This document shows, in pieces, positions 16,942 to 24,757 of a stretch of 64,000 nucleotides of DNA. The translations under genes were made by a program, and so were the position numbers. The notes beneath the pieces are model-generated. The model made no database searches. It was not told the DNA's origin and worked only from the letters and a program-made list of their open reading frames with translations. The first letter of the stretch is position 1. Each line of letters opens with the position of its first letter. Origin of the DNA: JAUZRW01 sp964549915. Its GTDB lineage: Bacteria > Chloroflexota > Anaerolineae > Aggregatilineales > Phototrophicaceae. The DNA lies in assembly GCA_964549915.1 (NCBI GenBank), contig CAZJWX010000008.1, forward strand, positions 1 to 64,000. The letters are read 5' to 3'.

Positions 16942-17859
16942 ATGGCCAAGACATTATTCGTCGTGAATCCCAATGCAGGCAGTGGACGCGGTAGGAAGAC
17001 CTGGGAGCGGGTGCAGCCGCTGCTCTTCCAGGAAGCCCACAACACGTTTTCCGTCATCATGACCAAACACCCTGACGATGTGATTGATTGTGTGGATCAG
17101 GCGATTGACGAGGAATTTGAACGCATTATCACCATTGGCGGGGATGGCACGAGTCATGCCCTGGTCAATGCGCTGATGGTTGCGCGGGAAGAGCATCCCC
17201 ATGCCCATAACCTGATTTTCGGCTCGATCCCGGCGGGGACGGGTCGTGACTTTGCGCGTGGGGCTGGCCTGCCCCTCAGCACTGATCAAGCCATTCATTA
17301 CGTGTTGAACGAGGCGACACCGCGTCCGATTGACATCGGCATGGTGACGTTTGACGGCAGGAAGCGCTGGTTTCTGAATATCTCTAGTGCCGGGATCAGC
17401 CTGGATGTGGTGCAGCGCGTCGAGAGCCAGACCAAGCGCCCCTGGTCGTTCTTGATGGCGATTCTCGGCAGTTTACGCCATTACCAGCCGGAGGCGATGC
17501 GCATTGAGATTGACGGCGAGTGCTGGTATGAAGGCGATATCTACATCGCAGCCGTCGCCAATGGCACTCACTTTGCGCAAGGGATGAAGGTCGCGCCGAA
17601 TGCCAGGAACGATGATGGCCTGCTGGATGTCGTCATCGCCGAAGCCATGTCGCGCCTGACGGTGCTGCGCGTGCTGCCAACCCTCTACAGCGGCAAACAT
17701 CTGAAGCACCCAAAAGTGCATCAAGTTCGCGCAGCGCGCGTCGCCATCATCACACTGACAGGTGACCCCATCGGTATGGAACTCGACGGCGAACCCGCGC
17801 GCAGCGGCAAGGTCATCGAATACACGATTCTCCCGGGTGCCCTGCAGATGTTGCTATGA
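16942..17859 (+). CDS. diacylglycerol/lipid kinase family protein
   Basis: DagK/YegS-type lipid kinase transferring phosphate from ATP to a lipid such as diacylglycerol at the inner membrane face. Motifs seen: VNPNAGSGRG near the N-terminus, the nucleotide loop IGGDGTSHALVNAL, GSIPAGTGRDFARG, and C-terminal ARNDDGLLDVVIA and MELDGEPAR. Length 305 aa is usual. ATG at 16942 begins the conserved strand; a GTG three codons earlier is less likely. It probably recycles or synthesises phosphatidic acid; no lipid-pathway neighbour confirms the substrate. Confidence 0.93.
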   Translation: MAKTLFVVNPNAGSGRGRKTWERVQPLLFQEAHNTFSVIMTKHPDDVIDCVDQAIDEEFERIITIGGDGTSHALVNALMVAREEHPHAHNLIFGSIPAGTGRDFARGAGLPLSTDQAIHYVLNEATPRPIDIGMVTFDGRKRWFLNISSAGISLDVVQRVESQTKRPWSFLMAILGSLRHYQPEAMRIEIDGECWYEGDIYIAAVANGTHFAQGMKVAPNARNDDGLLDVVIAEAMSRLTVLRVLPTLYSGKHLKHPKVHQVRAARVAIITLTGDPIGMELDGEPARSGKVIEYTILPGALQMLL

Positions 17860-17865
17860 GCGTTG

Positions 17866-17896
17866 TTGTGGGGGCATGCTCCATACATGCCCACAA
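17866..17896. terminator. hairpin between convergent genes
   Basis: TTGTGGGGGCATG and CATGCCCACAA form an imperfect stem (two-base bulge) between the lipid kinase and the minus-strand SH3-domain gene. It could end both transcripts. Confidence 0.4.
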
Positions 17897-17955
17897 TGCC
17901 AACTGGATGCTACGCCAGGAGAACGATCCACCGTATCCGCATCCATTCTTGCGAC

Positions 17956-19911
17956 TCACGAATCGCAGCGTGCCGACATCACCACCACATCGCCATTCGC
18001 GGCAGAGAAGCGTGCTGTGAAGGTCTGTTGCTGGTCGAAATTCACCGTGAGGACGCGACCATCGTTGGATTCTGCGATGACGGTGCCGTCCAGCGTGACA
18101 AGCTGGATATAGCTTCCCAGTTCAGGCCGCAATAAGCCCCCCTGCGTGGAGAAGGTCGCCGTTGTGCCTGCGCCAATCGTCCATTCACCGCCGAGGCTGA
18201 TGAACAATTCGCTGCCATCCGATGTGCCGGAAGTGCTCACCTGCCCGCCGGGGCAGGCCACTGCACCTAGAGTCGTCGACTCGAAGACGCCAGCTTCGGG
18301 CGTATCGGTCTCTGCCGGGACTTCTGTGGGTGGCGGTGTGACACTCGGCAGGTTCGCGCAGGCTGCGCTGGCGTCAACGGCATCCAGGCGGATGTAGCCG
18401 CTGGCGGTCTGGTACCAGGGGAAACCGTCCACATCGCGAGTCTGCCCGATTCCGGTCACGCTCTCACCCGCTTGCAGCACGCGCACGATCTCAAAATCAG
18501 TGCTGGGGCCGCTGCGAACGTTGCGCACATCGGGGGCGGTCAGCGTGCAGACTTCTGGCGTTGCTGTGGGGAGGGGCGTCCCGAAGCCCGCTGCCGTCGT
18601 TGGTGTCGCGAAGCCTTCAGCAGACGTGGTATCCCCGTCCGGCTGTGCCGGCGTTGCGCTGAGCACAAATTGGCGATCCAGCAGGCGAATCGGCAGCGAT
18701 TCGAAATCTGCCACCGGGAAGGGAGCCGCCAGCGGAGCACCAGAAGCATTCGAGTCCGCATCCAGGGTGACGGTGATGAACGTAGCAGCACCAGCATTGG
18801 CCGATGTGCCAGCAGCGGTGACCGTTGCCGTGCCTTCCAGCACGTAAACCTGGAGGGCAGTAGCCGCAGTCGCTTGCAGGAAGATCGCCCCATTGAAGGT
18901 GATTTCCGCGCCGTTCACCTGCAAACGCACCTCATCGGGTAGGCCGCTGGGCGTCTGCATCAACAGGCCGCTGGGAGGTGCTGCCGTACATTCTGCCGGG
19001 AAATTCGCCGTCTCCAGCGCAATCGCCTGCATGGGGCCAAATTCGGGGGCGCTCAGTTCGGGCGCGGGTGAATTGGCGTTGACGGTCGGCAGCGAATCCG
19101 CGCCGCCTTCCACTTCGAGGTAGGGGGCATAGACCCAGCCAATGCCCTGGAAGCGATTCGGAATCTGGATGCGGATCCACTCGCGGTCGGCGCTGCGTCC
19201 GGTGGCGATCACTTCCTCGCCGGATTGCAACTGCCAGACGACGACGCCCTGCGTACCGGGTTCGCGGCGGACGTTCATGCCGCGTCCGGCGATCACCGTC
19301 GCGTTTTGTGCGCCGCCTCCGCTCACGCGACCCTCGTCCTCAATGGTCACATTGCCGAAGGCCAGAGTCTGCACGCCAACGGGTACGCTGCCATCCGTGC
19401 TGTTGAGTTCAAGCTGGATGGTCATCACCGACCAGACTGTGCCCGGCGTGTTGGACGTGCGCAGCGCCAGCGCGTCGAAGCTGGTCACGCGGGCGATGTC
19501 TCCCGGTTGGGCGAACTGCAAGCCCTCAATGCTGGTGGTGGCTTCGATGGTGCCGTTGCCGATGCAGGCATCTCCGGTGTTGAGGCCAGTGCAGACCTGT
19601 TCCAACGCGGTGAAGCTTTCCTGTACCAGAGTCGGGCAGGTCGGGCTGTCGACAGGCACTTCAGCGGTGGTTTCAGCAGCGGGTGCAGCAGGTGTGACCG
19701 ATGGCAGCCCCTGCGACCCGTCTTGCGTACTCAGTGCTGGTGCGCCTTCCAGTTCCGGTGCGCCGGATTCGTCGGTTGGTTCCCCCAGGATCGGGATATT
19801 GGTGGGCGAGGGGGTAGCGGTTGGTTGGGTTTCCTGGGCGGCTGCGAAGAAGGGCAGCGCCATCATCAACAGGAGTAAGAACGCCGGAGGGGCGAGTTTG
19901 GTCAAACGCAT
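17956..19911 (-). CDS. secreted protein with two SH3-like domains and a FecR-like segment
   Basis: Signal peptide (FLLLLMMALPFFAAAQE, residues 1-26) and a Pro/Thr-rich low-complexity stretch precede a cysteine-bearing region. A bacterial SH3-like domain spans about 204-267 (GRGMNVRREPGTQGVV, ending WVYAPYLEVEGG) and a second about 455-510 (DVRNVRSGPSTDFEIV). Between them residues 325-380 resemble a FecR-type beta domain (VNGAEITFNGAIFLQAT). The C-terminal 110 residues form another beta-rich module with paired cysteines. Overall an exported, probably wall- or surface-associated binding protein of 651 aa with no recognisable catalytic domain. Confidence 0.8.
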   Translation of the reverse strand: MRLTKLAPPAFLLLLMMALPFFAAAQETQPTATPSPTNIPILGEPTDESGAPELEGAPALSTQDGSQGLPSVTPAAPAAETTAEVPVDSPTCPTLVQESFTALEQVCTGLNTGDACIGNGTIEATTSIEGLQFAQPGDIARVTSFDALALRTSNTPGTVWSVMTIQLELNSTDGSVPVGVQTLAFGNVTIEDEGRVSGGGAQNATVIAGRGMNVRREPGTQGVVVWQLQSGEEVIATGRSADREWIRIQIPNRFQGIGWVYAPYLEVEGGADSLPTVNANSPAPELSAPEFGPMQAIALETANFPAECTAAPPSGLLMQTPSGLPDEVRLQVNGAEITFNGAIFLQATAATALQVYVLEGTATVTAAGTSANAGAATFITVTLDADSNASGAPLAAPFPVADFESLPIRLLDRQFVLSATPAQPDGDTTSAEGFATPTTAAGFGTPLPTATPEVCTLTAPDVRNVRSGPSTDFEIVRVLQAGESVTGIGQTRDVDGFPWYQTASGYIRLDAVDASAACANLPSVTPPPTEVPAETDTPEAGVFESTTLGAVACPGGQVSTSGTSDGSELFISLGGEWTIGAGTTATFSTQGGLLRPELGSYIQLVTLDGTVIAESNDGRVLTVNFDQQQTFTARFSAANGDVVVMSARCDS

Positions 19912-20006
19912 TCGGTCTCTCCATTGCTGTGTGTTTGCACGAACATACCCTAAGTATAGCGGGAATCAAGCGTCTTGCGGCAGCGTAGGCAAGGCATTGT
20001 ACCGGG

Positions 20007-20012
20007 TATAAT
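20007..20012 (+). promoter_or_regulatory. candidate -10 element for glycerate kinase
   Basis: A perfect TATAAT lies about 75 bases before the glycerate kinase start; no clear -35. Confidence 0.4.
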
Positions 20013-20086
20013 CTCAAATAAGCCTGGGCAACCCGCTTACTGGTCGTACGGAAATTCACACAGACTCGTTTTCGGAGGAGGAAGCC

Positions 20087-21211
20087 ATGCGTATTCTGAT
20101 TGCACCCGGTGCCTTCAAACACAGCTTGAGCGCACAGACCGCCGCCGCTGCCATCCAGCGAGGGTTGGCGACCGCGCTCCCCGATGCGACCCTGACCCCG
20201 CTGCCCATCGCAGATGGTGGCAACGGCACCCTCGATGCCTGGTTGGTGCAGGGTGGCGCACGCCATACCATCCGCGCACACGATCCATTGATGCGCCCGA
20301 TTGCAGCGCAATATGGCATTCTGCCCGATGGCAAAACGGCGATCATCGAAATGGCACTGGCCTCTGGGCTGGAACTGATCACTGATGAAGAACGCAATCC
20401 GCTTGTTACTTCGACTTATGGCACAGGCGAAGTATTGCAGGCGGCGCTGGAACGGGGGGCGCGTCGTTTCATCATTGGTATGGGTGGCAGCGCAACGGTA
20501 GACGGAGGCAGCGGGGCCTTGCGGGCGCTTGGCGTTCGCCTCTTGGGCGCAAACGACAGTGAAGTCCCCCATGGCGGCGCTGGATTGGCGGACATCGCCA
20601 CAGTAGATGCCAGCGGACTTGATCCACGCTGGGAACAGTGCGAGATCATCATCGCTTCCGATGTGGAGAACCCAACGCTGGGTGAAACCGGAGCCGCTGC
20701 TGTTTTTGGCCCCCAGAAAGGTGCGTCTCCAGAGCAGGTTCCGCTGCTGGAAAACAATCTGCGGCATTTCTTCACATTGGTCGCGGAGCAGCATGGCGCA
20801 GATGTCCGCGAAATCGTCGGTGGGGGGGCAGCGGGGGCGCTCTCTGCCGGATTATTGGCTTTCCTCGGCGGGTACATTGAGTCCGGGATTGATCTATTGC
20901 TGGCGGAAAATCGCTTCGTCGAGCGGCTGGCAAATATCGATCTGGTCATCACGGGCGAGGGGCAGATGGATGAGCAGACCGTCTATGGCAAGGGGCCGAT
21001 TGGCGTGGCACGGCTGGCGCAAGAACACGGGGTTCCGACAATTGCCCTGGTCGGTGGCTTGAACGTGCATGACTCGGTGCTGCACGAGGCCGGGATACAG
21101 GCCGTATTCTCGATTGTGGATCAGCCCATGTCGCTGGCGGATGCGCTGGAAAATGCTGAAGAATTGCTCGAACGCGCTGCGCTGAGATTGGGATGGGTTT
21201 TGGGTATCTGA
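20087..21211 (+). CDS. glycerate kinase (GarK/GlxK type)
   Basis: Phosphorylates D-glycerate with ATP, feeding glycerate from glyoxylate, sugar-acid or serine metabolism into glycolysis. Class II glycerate-kinase motifs are clear: IAPGAFKHSLSAQTAA at the N-terminus, IADGGNGTLDA, GMGGSATVDGGSGAL, GGGAAGALSAGL and VITGEGQMDEQTVYGKGP. GGAGGAGG lies 6 bases before the ATG. Length 374 aa is normal. Whether it makes 2- or 3-phosphoglycerate cannot be read from the sequence. Confidence 0.96.
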   Translation: MRILIAPGAFKHSLSAQTAAAAIQRGLATALPDATLTPLPIADGGNGTLDAWLVQGGARHTIRAHDPLMRPIAAQYGILPDGKTAIIEMALASGLELITDEERNPLVTSTYGTGEVLQAALERGARRFIIGMGGSATVDGGSGALRALGVRLLGANDSEVPHGGAGLADIATVDASGLDPRWEQCEIIIASDVENPTLGETGAAAVFGPQKGASPEQVPLLENNLRHFFTLVAEQHGADVREIVGGGAAGALSAGLLAFLGGYIESGIDLLLAENRFVERLANIDLVITGEGQMDEQTVYGKGPIGVARLAQEHGVPTIALVGGLNVHDSVLHEAGIQAVFSIVDQPMSLADALENAEELLERAALRLGWVLGI

Positions 21212-21369
21212 TGTCTCATCAAGAAGCTCAAGTTGCCGCGCGAGATGTCACAGGTGAGGAGCAGGAATATAGGGGGCGTCACATCGTTGCCTATGTGGAA
21301 CGACAAAAGGAACATCATGCCGATAACTCGTTAGAAACTCACCTGGAAGCTCCCCCAGAATAGAGTTTC

Positions 21370-22182
21370 TCAAGTGTAGTTTAATTTTCGCATGGCGTGG
21401 CCAGCGTGGTCAATGAAATAGTGCAAATCCTCGTTGCGGTAATGTGTCTCCCAGGCGCCGATGGATGCTTGCGGCAATGGCGGCACGATCACATCAATTA
21501 CATCCTTCTGGGCGACGGCTTGCTGCAAACGACCGATCAGGCGCTGCACCAGCGAACGCTTGCTGGAAGTCATTGGCGCTGAGCGCGAGAGAGCACCGCG
21601 CTGCAATTGCAGATGGTCGCCAATGGTTTGCAGGGTTTCTTCGTAGTTGTTGTAGAGACCTTCGTAGGACACAGGCAGTACGTTGGGATGCTCAATCCAG
21701 CCGAGGACGTGCTGCTGCCAGTAGCTCACCCGGCTGATTTTCTCGTGATCGCGGGCGCTGTCCGGATAGACTTCCATACGCAAGAAATTGGGGAAGTTGT
21801 AGCCGTAGGTCTGCGGTTTTTGAGCGTGCTTCATCAGATAATAATAGAGCGAGACCATCACATCGCGCCCATCGCGATACACGTAGATGATGCGCGAACG
21901 GTCGATCATCTTGGCGAAGAACTCTTTGTAAATCGGCTGGGCTTGCAGGGCATCCAGCGTCACCGGAGTATGGGTTTTCAGCAGGGCAAGCTCTTCCGAC
22001 TGATCCATGAACTCGCGAAATTCAGCGAACGGAATCGGTGGTTTGCCCAGGTGGTGATGCCGGTAGAGGCGATCCAGCAAGTAAGTATCCTGGCGGACTC
22101 CCTGGAAATTGTGGCGAATCGCATCCACGACCCATTGTGCGCCTGAGCGCCGATGACTGATGACCAGCACCATTTGCGGCAT
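21370..22182 (-). CDS. sulfotransferase family protein
   Basis: PAPS-dependent sulfotransferase fold, 270 aa. The N-terminal 5'-phosphosulfate loop is ISHRRSGAQWVVDAI and the 3'-phosphate motif is IIYVYRDGRDVMVSLYYY; a later segment (VLPVSYEGLYNN) matches the family pattern of the substrate-binding middle region. It should move sulfate from PAPS to a hydroxyl or amine on a glycan, lipid or small molecule; the acceptor is unknown. A second, divergent sulfotransferase lies at 29.2 kb inside the dcw cluster. Confidence 0.88.
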   Translation of the reverse strand: MPQMVLVISHRRSGAQWVVDAIRHNFQGVRQDTYLLDRLYRHHHLGKPPIPFAEFREFMDQSEELALLKTHTPVTLDALQAQPIYKEFFAKMIDRSRIIYVYRDGRDVMVSLYYYLMKHAQKPQTYGYNFPNFLRMEVYPDSARDHEKISRVSYWQQHVLGWIEHPNVLPVSYEGLYNNYEETLQTIGDHLQLQRGALSRSAPMTSSKRSLVQRLIGRLQQAVAQKDVIDVIVPPLPQASIGAWETHYRNEDLHYFIDHAGHAMRKLNYT

Positions 22183-22473
22183 CTGTTCTTGTCCTTACGA
22201 TGTGTGTCTTCACCCTGCTCTATGGGCAGTGTAGCAAAAAGCGGCTCAGGTTTTCGTTACGAGCAGATTTGCGAATGCTTTTTTTTCTGTAATCTCCTCA
22301 AGAGTATGGGGGGTACTTTTGTACCTCTCGGTCACCATTTCAATTCGCATGGCTGCCATTTCGCTTGAAACCACGAATACGCGCCCCCTTGCTCGCTCCC
22401 ATAGCAAGCACCTCGGCTGAGGATGGCTCAGCAAGCCAGCACGCTGGCATCACATCCGGTGAGGAAATGGCGG

Positions 22474-22654
22474 CAGGGCAATCGCTGCAAAATGATTTGA
22501 ACCACGAGGTCACAAAGAACACAAAGCAAAAGCCAGAATCACGCCCCGCTGCGCGAGTTCCCCCTCTAGCTCCCCCCGCTGGGCAAGGGGAGAACCGTTT
22601 CACCCGCTATTCTGCCCCTTCTCTACGCCTTGCACAGCTTGAGGCGATCACCCT
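22474..22654. repeat. dispersed intergenic repeat 1, copy B
   Basis: Homologous to 1565-1695 (see copy A) with an extra block of about 50 bases. It lies in the 570-base gap (22183-22752) between the minus-strand sulfotransferase and mraZ. The part of the gap before the repeat (22183-22473) shows no gene; it contains a short run of T and nothing I can name. Confidence 0.8.
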
Positions 22655-22683
22655 GGAAATGGTGGCACAACGGAAGCGTTGCG

Positions 22684-22703
22684 GTGGGATGCTGTGGTAT
22701 ACT
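22684..22703 (+). promoter_or_regulatory. mraZ promoter with candidate MraZ operator repeats
   Basis: TGGTATACT is an extended -10 (TATACT at 22698-22703). Overlapping it are two direct repeats with 10-base spacing (GTGGGATGCT then GTGGTATACT). MraZ in other bacteria binds direct TGGG-type repeats with a 10-base period, so autoregulation of the dcw operon is plausible; only one repeat is a full TGGG. Confidence 0.45.
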
Positions 22704-22752
22704 CCGTTTGCAGTTTTCCTGACGTTTGTAGAGTTTTCTGGGTGCGCCGATT

Positions 22753-23181
22753 ATGTTTTCGGGCGAGTATTCACATACGTTAGATCATAAGGGTCGTCTC
22801 ATCATCCCCGCCCGCTTCCGTCCTCTGCTGACTGAAAAAGCCATCCTCACGCGCGGCCTCGATAAGCATCTCGTCATCTATCCCGAAGAGACCTGGGAAA
22901 AAGTGATGGAGCAGCTCAATCAGATTCCAATCACACACCCGTCTGCCCGTGCGCTGCGCCGCTTGATCTTCTCCGGCGCGGTGGAATTGGGTCTGGATAA
23001 GCAGGGGCGTGCGACAATTCCGGCGTATTTGCGCAGTTACGCCCAGATGGAAGACGAGATCCTGCTGGTGGGTATGGAGACATTCATTGAACTCTGGGAG
23101 CCGACCTGCTGGCAGAACGCGCTGTCGGATGTAGCGTCCATCATTGCTGACAGCGACCTACCCCTTTCGTTGAATCTGTAA
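22753..23181 (+). CDS. mraZ: transcriptional regulator MraZ
   Basis: First gene of the dcw cluster, a SpoVT/AbrB-fold DNA-binding protein that oligomerises into a ring and regulates its own operon. Both tandem MraZ half-domains are visible: YSHTLDHKGRLIIPARFR near the N-terminus and VELGLDKQGRATIPAYLR in the second half. Length 142 aa is typical. No strong Shine-Dalgarno sequence, but ATG at 22753 begins the conserved MFSGEY. The rsmH gene follows after 14 bases. Confidence 0.97.
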   Translation: MFSGEYSHTLDHKGRLIIPARFRPLLTEKAILTRGLDKHLVIYPEETWEKVMEQLNQIPITHPSARALRRLIFSGAVELGLDKQGRATIPAYLRSYAQMEDEILLVGMETFIELWEPTCWQNALSDVASIIADSDLPLSLNL

Positions 23182-23195
23182 CTGAGTCTGGCTTC

Positions 23196-24113
23196 ATGTC
23201 CCATCTCTCTGTCTTACAAGATGAAGTGATTGCTGCGTTGCTGCCGGAAGGCCATGCGGTTGTGCGTGCGATTGATGGCACCCTGGGCGCTGGTGGTCAT
23301 TCGCGGGCGCTGTTGGAAGGCGGTGTGCAGCAACTTCTGGCTTTTGACCTTGACCCACAGGCGATTGCAAGCGCACGAGAAACCCTCGCTGGTTTCGTTG
23401 AACGTGTCGAGATTGTGCACGGTAGCTACCTGACGATGCGCGAAGAAACGCGGCGCAGGGGGTGGGACGGCGTGGATGCCATCTTGCTCGATCTGGGGGT
23501 GTCGTCCATGCAAATGGATACGCCAGAGCGTGGATTCGCCTTCAAGCATGATGCGCCGCTCGATATGCGCTTTGATCCGGATAGCACGCGCCCGACAGCC
23601 GCTGATCTGCTCAATACGGCGTCCGAAGACGAACTCGCGGTGATCTTCTACCGATATGGCGAAGAGAAGCACAGTCGCCGCATTGCACAACGCATTCTCA
23701 AGCAGCGACCCCTTCGGACGACACAACAGCTCGCTGCCCTGGTGGAGGGCGCTGTACCCCGTCGCAAGAAGGGCCAGTCGCACCCGGCTACTCGCGTTTT
23801 CCAGGCGCTGCGCATCGCCGTGAATGACGAATTACAGGCAGTAGAACAGGCCATTCCGATGGCGATTGACCTGCTCAATTCGGGCGGGCGGCTGGCCGTT
23901 ATCAGCTTTCACAGCCTGGAAGATCGCATCGTCAAGCAGCTCTTCAAAGAAGCCAGTACCGAGATCATCGCGCCGCCAGGAATGGGATCGATTGAGGAGC
24001 GCGAGGCAGTTGTGCGTTTGCTGACCCGCAAGCCGATTGTCCCCGACGAGGAAGAACTGGCGCATAATCCGCGCAGCCGCAGCAGCAAACTGCGCGTTGT
24101 AGAGAAGATTTAG
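23196..24113 (+). CDS. rsmH: 16S rRNA (cytosine-1402-N4)-methyltransferase
   Basis: SAM-dependent methylation of C1402 in the 16S rRNA P site. Motifs: VLQDEVIAAL at the N-terminus, DGTLGAGGHSRALLE (SAM loop), LLDLGVSSMQMDTPERGF, LDMRFD, a long helical insertion, and C-terminal AVISFHSLEDRIVKQLF. Length 305 aa is usual. It sits between mraZ and the ftsL-like gene, its standard place in the cluster. Confidence 0.98.
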   Translation: MSHLSVLQDEVIAALLPEGHAVVRAIDGTLGAGGHSRALLEGGVQQLLAFDLDPQAIASARETLAGFVERVEIVHGSYLTMREETRRRGWDGVDAILLDLGVSSMQMDTPERGFAFKHDAPLDMRFDPDSTRPTAADLLNTASEDELAVIFYRYGEEKHSRRIAQRILKQRPLRTTQQLAALVEGAVPRRKKGQSHPATRVFQALRIAVNDELQAVEQAIPMAIDLLNSGGRLAVISFHSLEDRIVKQLFKEASTEIIAPPGMGSIEEREAVVRLLTRKPIVPDEEELAHNPRSRSSKLRVVEKI

Positions 24114-24266
24114 GTAAGCGCGTGCGTGCTGGCTATAAGATGGTATAGTAGCCAGTGTTCGGTTGATGAAATTGCAGGGACGATGCAGGAATTGCCCTGC
24201 TCATACCAGGAACGTTGTTGAACGCTGTTGGATGTAAGGGGCGAATGCGGCGTGTTGCCGTGATTG

Positions 24267-24734
24267 ATGGCACAGAATTGGGTACAACATGCATTGCGTG
24301 GTGCCGGGTGGCAGCCACAGCGCCAGGTGACATGGTTAGCCTTATTGGGCGTGGTGATTACGCTCATCTTCGGCGGCGTCTACCTGACGCAAATCGCCAG
24401 TTACGCCACCACCAACCGCCAGATTGAAGCCCTGATCGAAGAACGGGATCGACTGGAGCGCGAGAACGAGGCGCTGCGGGCGGATATTGCTGCTCTGCAA
24501 ACGGTGCCGCGCTTGCTGGAGCGTGCCGAAGCGTTGGGTTTCCGTCCGGCAGCCGCAGAAGACATCGAATATCTTGTGGTGGAAGGGTATAACCCTGACC
24601 GTTCAGAGAACGTCGTGCCGCCCGACCTCGAAGACGAGTTCGAGCCAGAGCCGCAGTATGACGCGACTTTCGCTGGCTGGCTGCAACAGCAGTGGGATTC
24701 GCTGACCACTCAGTTCCGCAATTTCGGGCAGTGA
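24267..24734 (+). CDS. ftsL: FtsL/DivIC-like septum formation protein
   Basis: Small bitopic divisome protein expected to bridge FtsQ and FtsI/FtsW. The 155-residue product has a short cytoplasmic N-terminus, one transmembrane helix at about 23-45 (WLALLGVVITLIFGGVYL) and a coiled coil (QIEALIEERDRLERENEAL). It also has an unusually long acidic C-terminal tail (PPDLEDEFEPEP) ending in aromatic residues. Sequence similarity to FtsL is too weak alone; position between rsmH and ftsI plus topology make the call. A TTG one codon upstream is less likely than the ATG. Confidence 0.75.
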   Translation: MAQNWVQHALRGAGWQPQRQVTWLALLGVVITLIFGGVYLTQIASYATTNRQIEALIEERDRLERENEALRADIAALQTVPRLLERAEALGFRPAAAEDIEYLVVEGYNPDRSENVVPPDLEDEFEPEPQYDATFAGWLQQQWDSLTTQFRNFGQ

Positions 24735-24757
24735 TCGGGCATTGATGAGGAACAACG

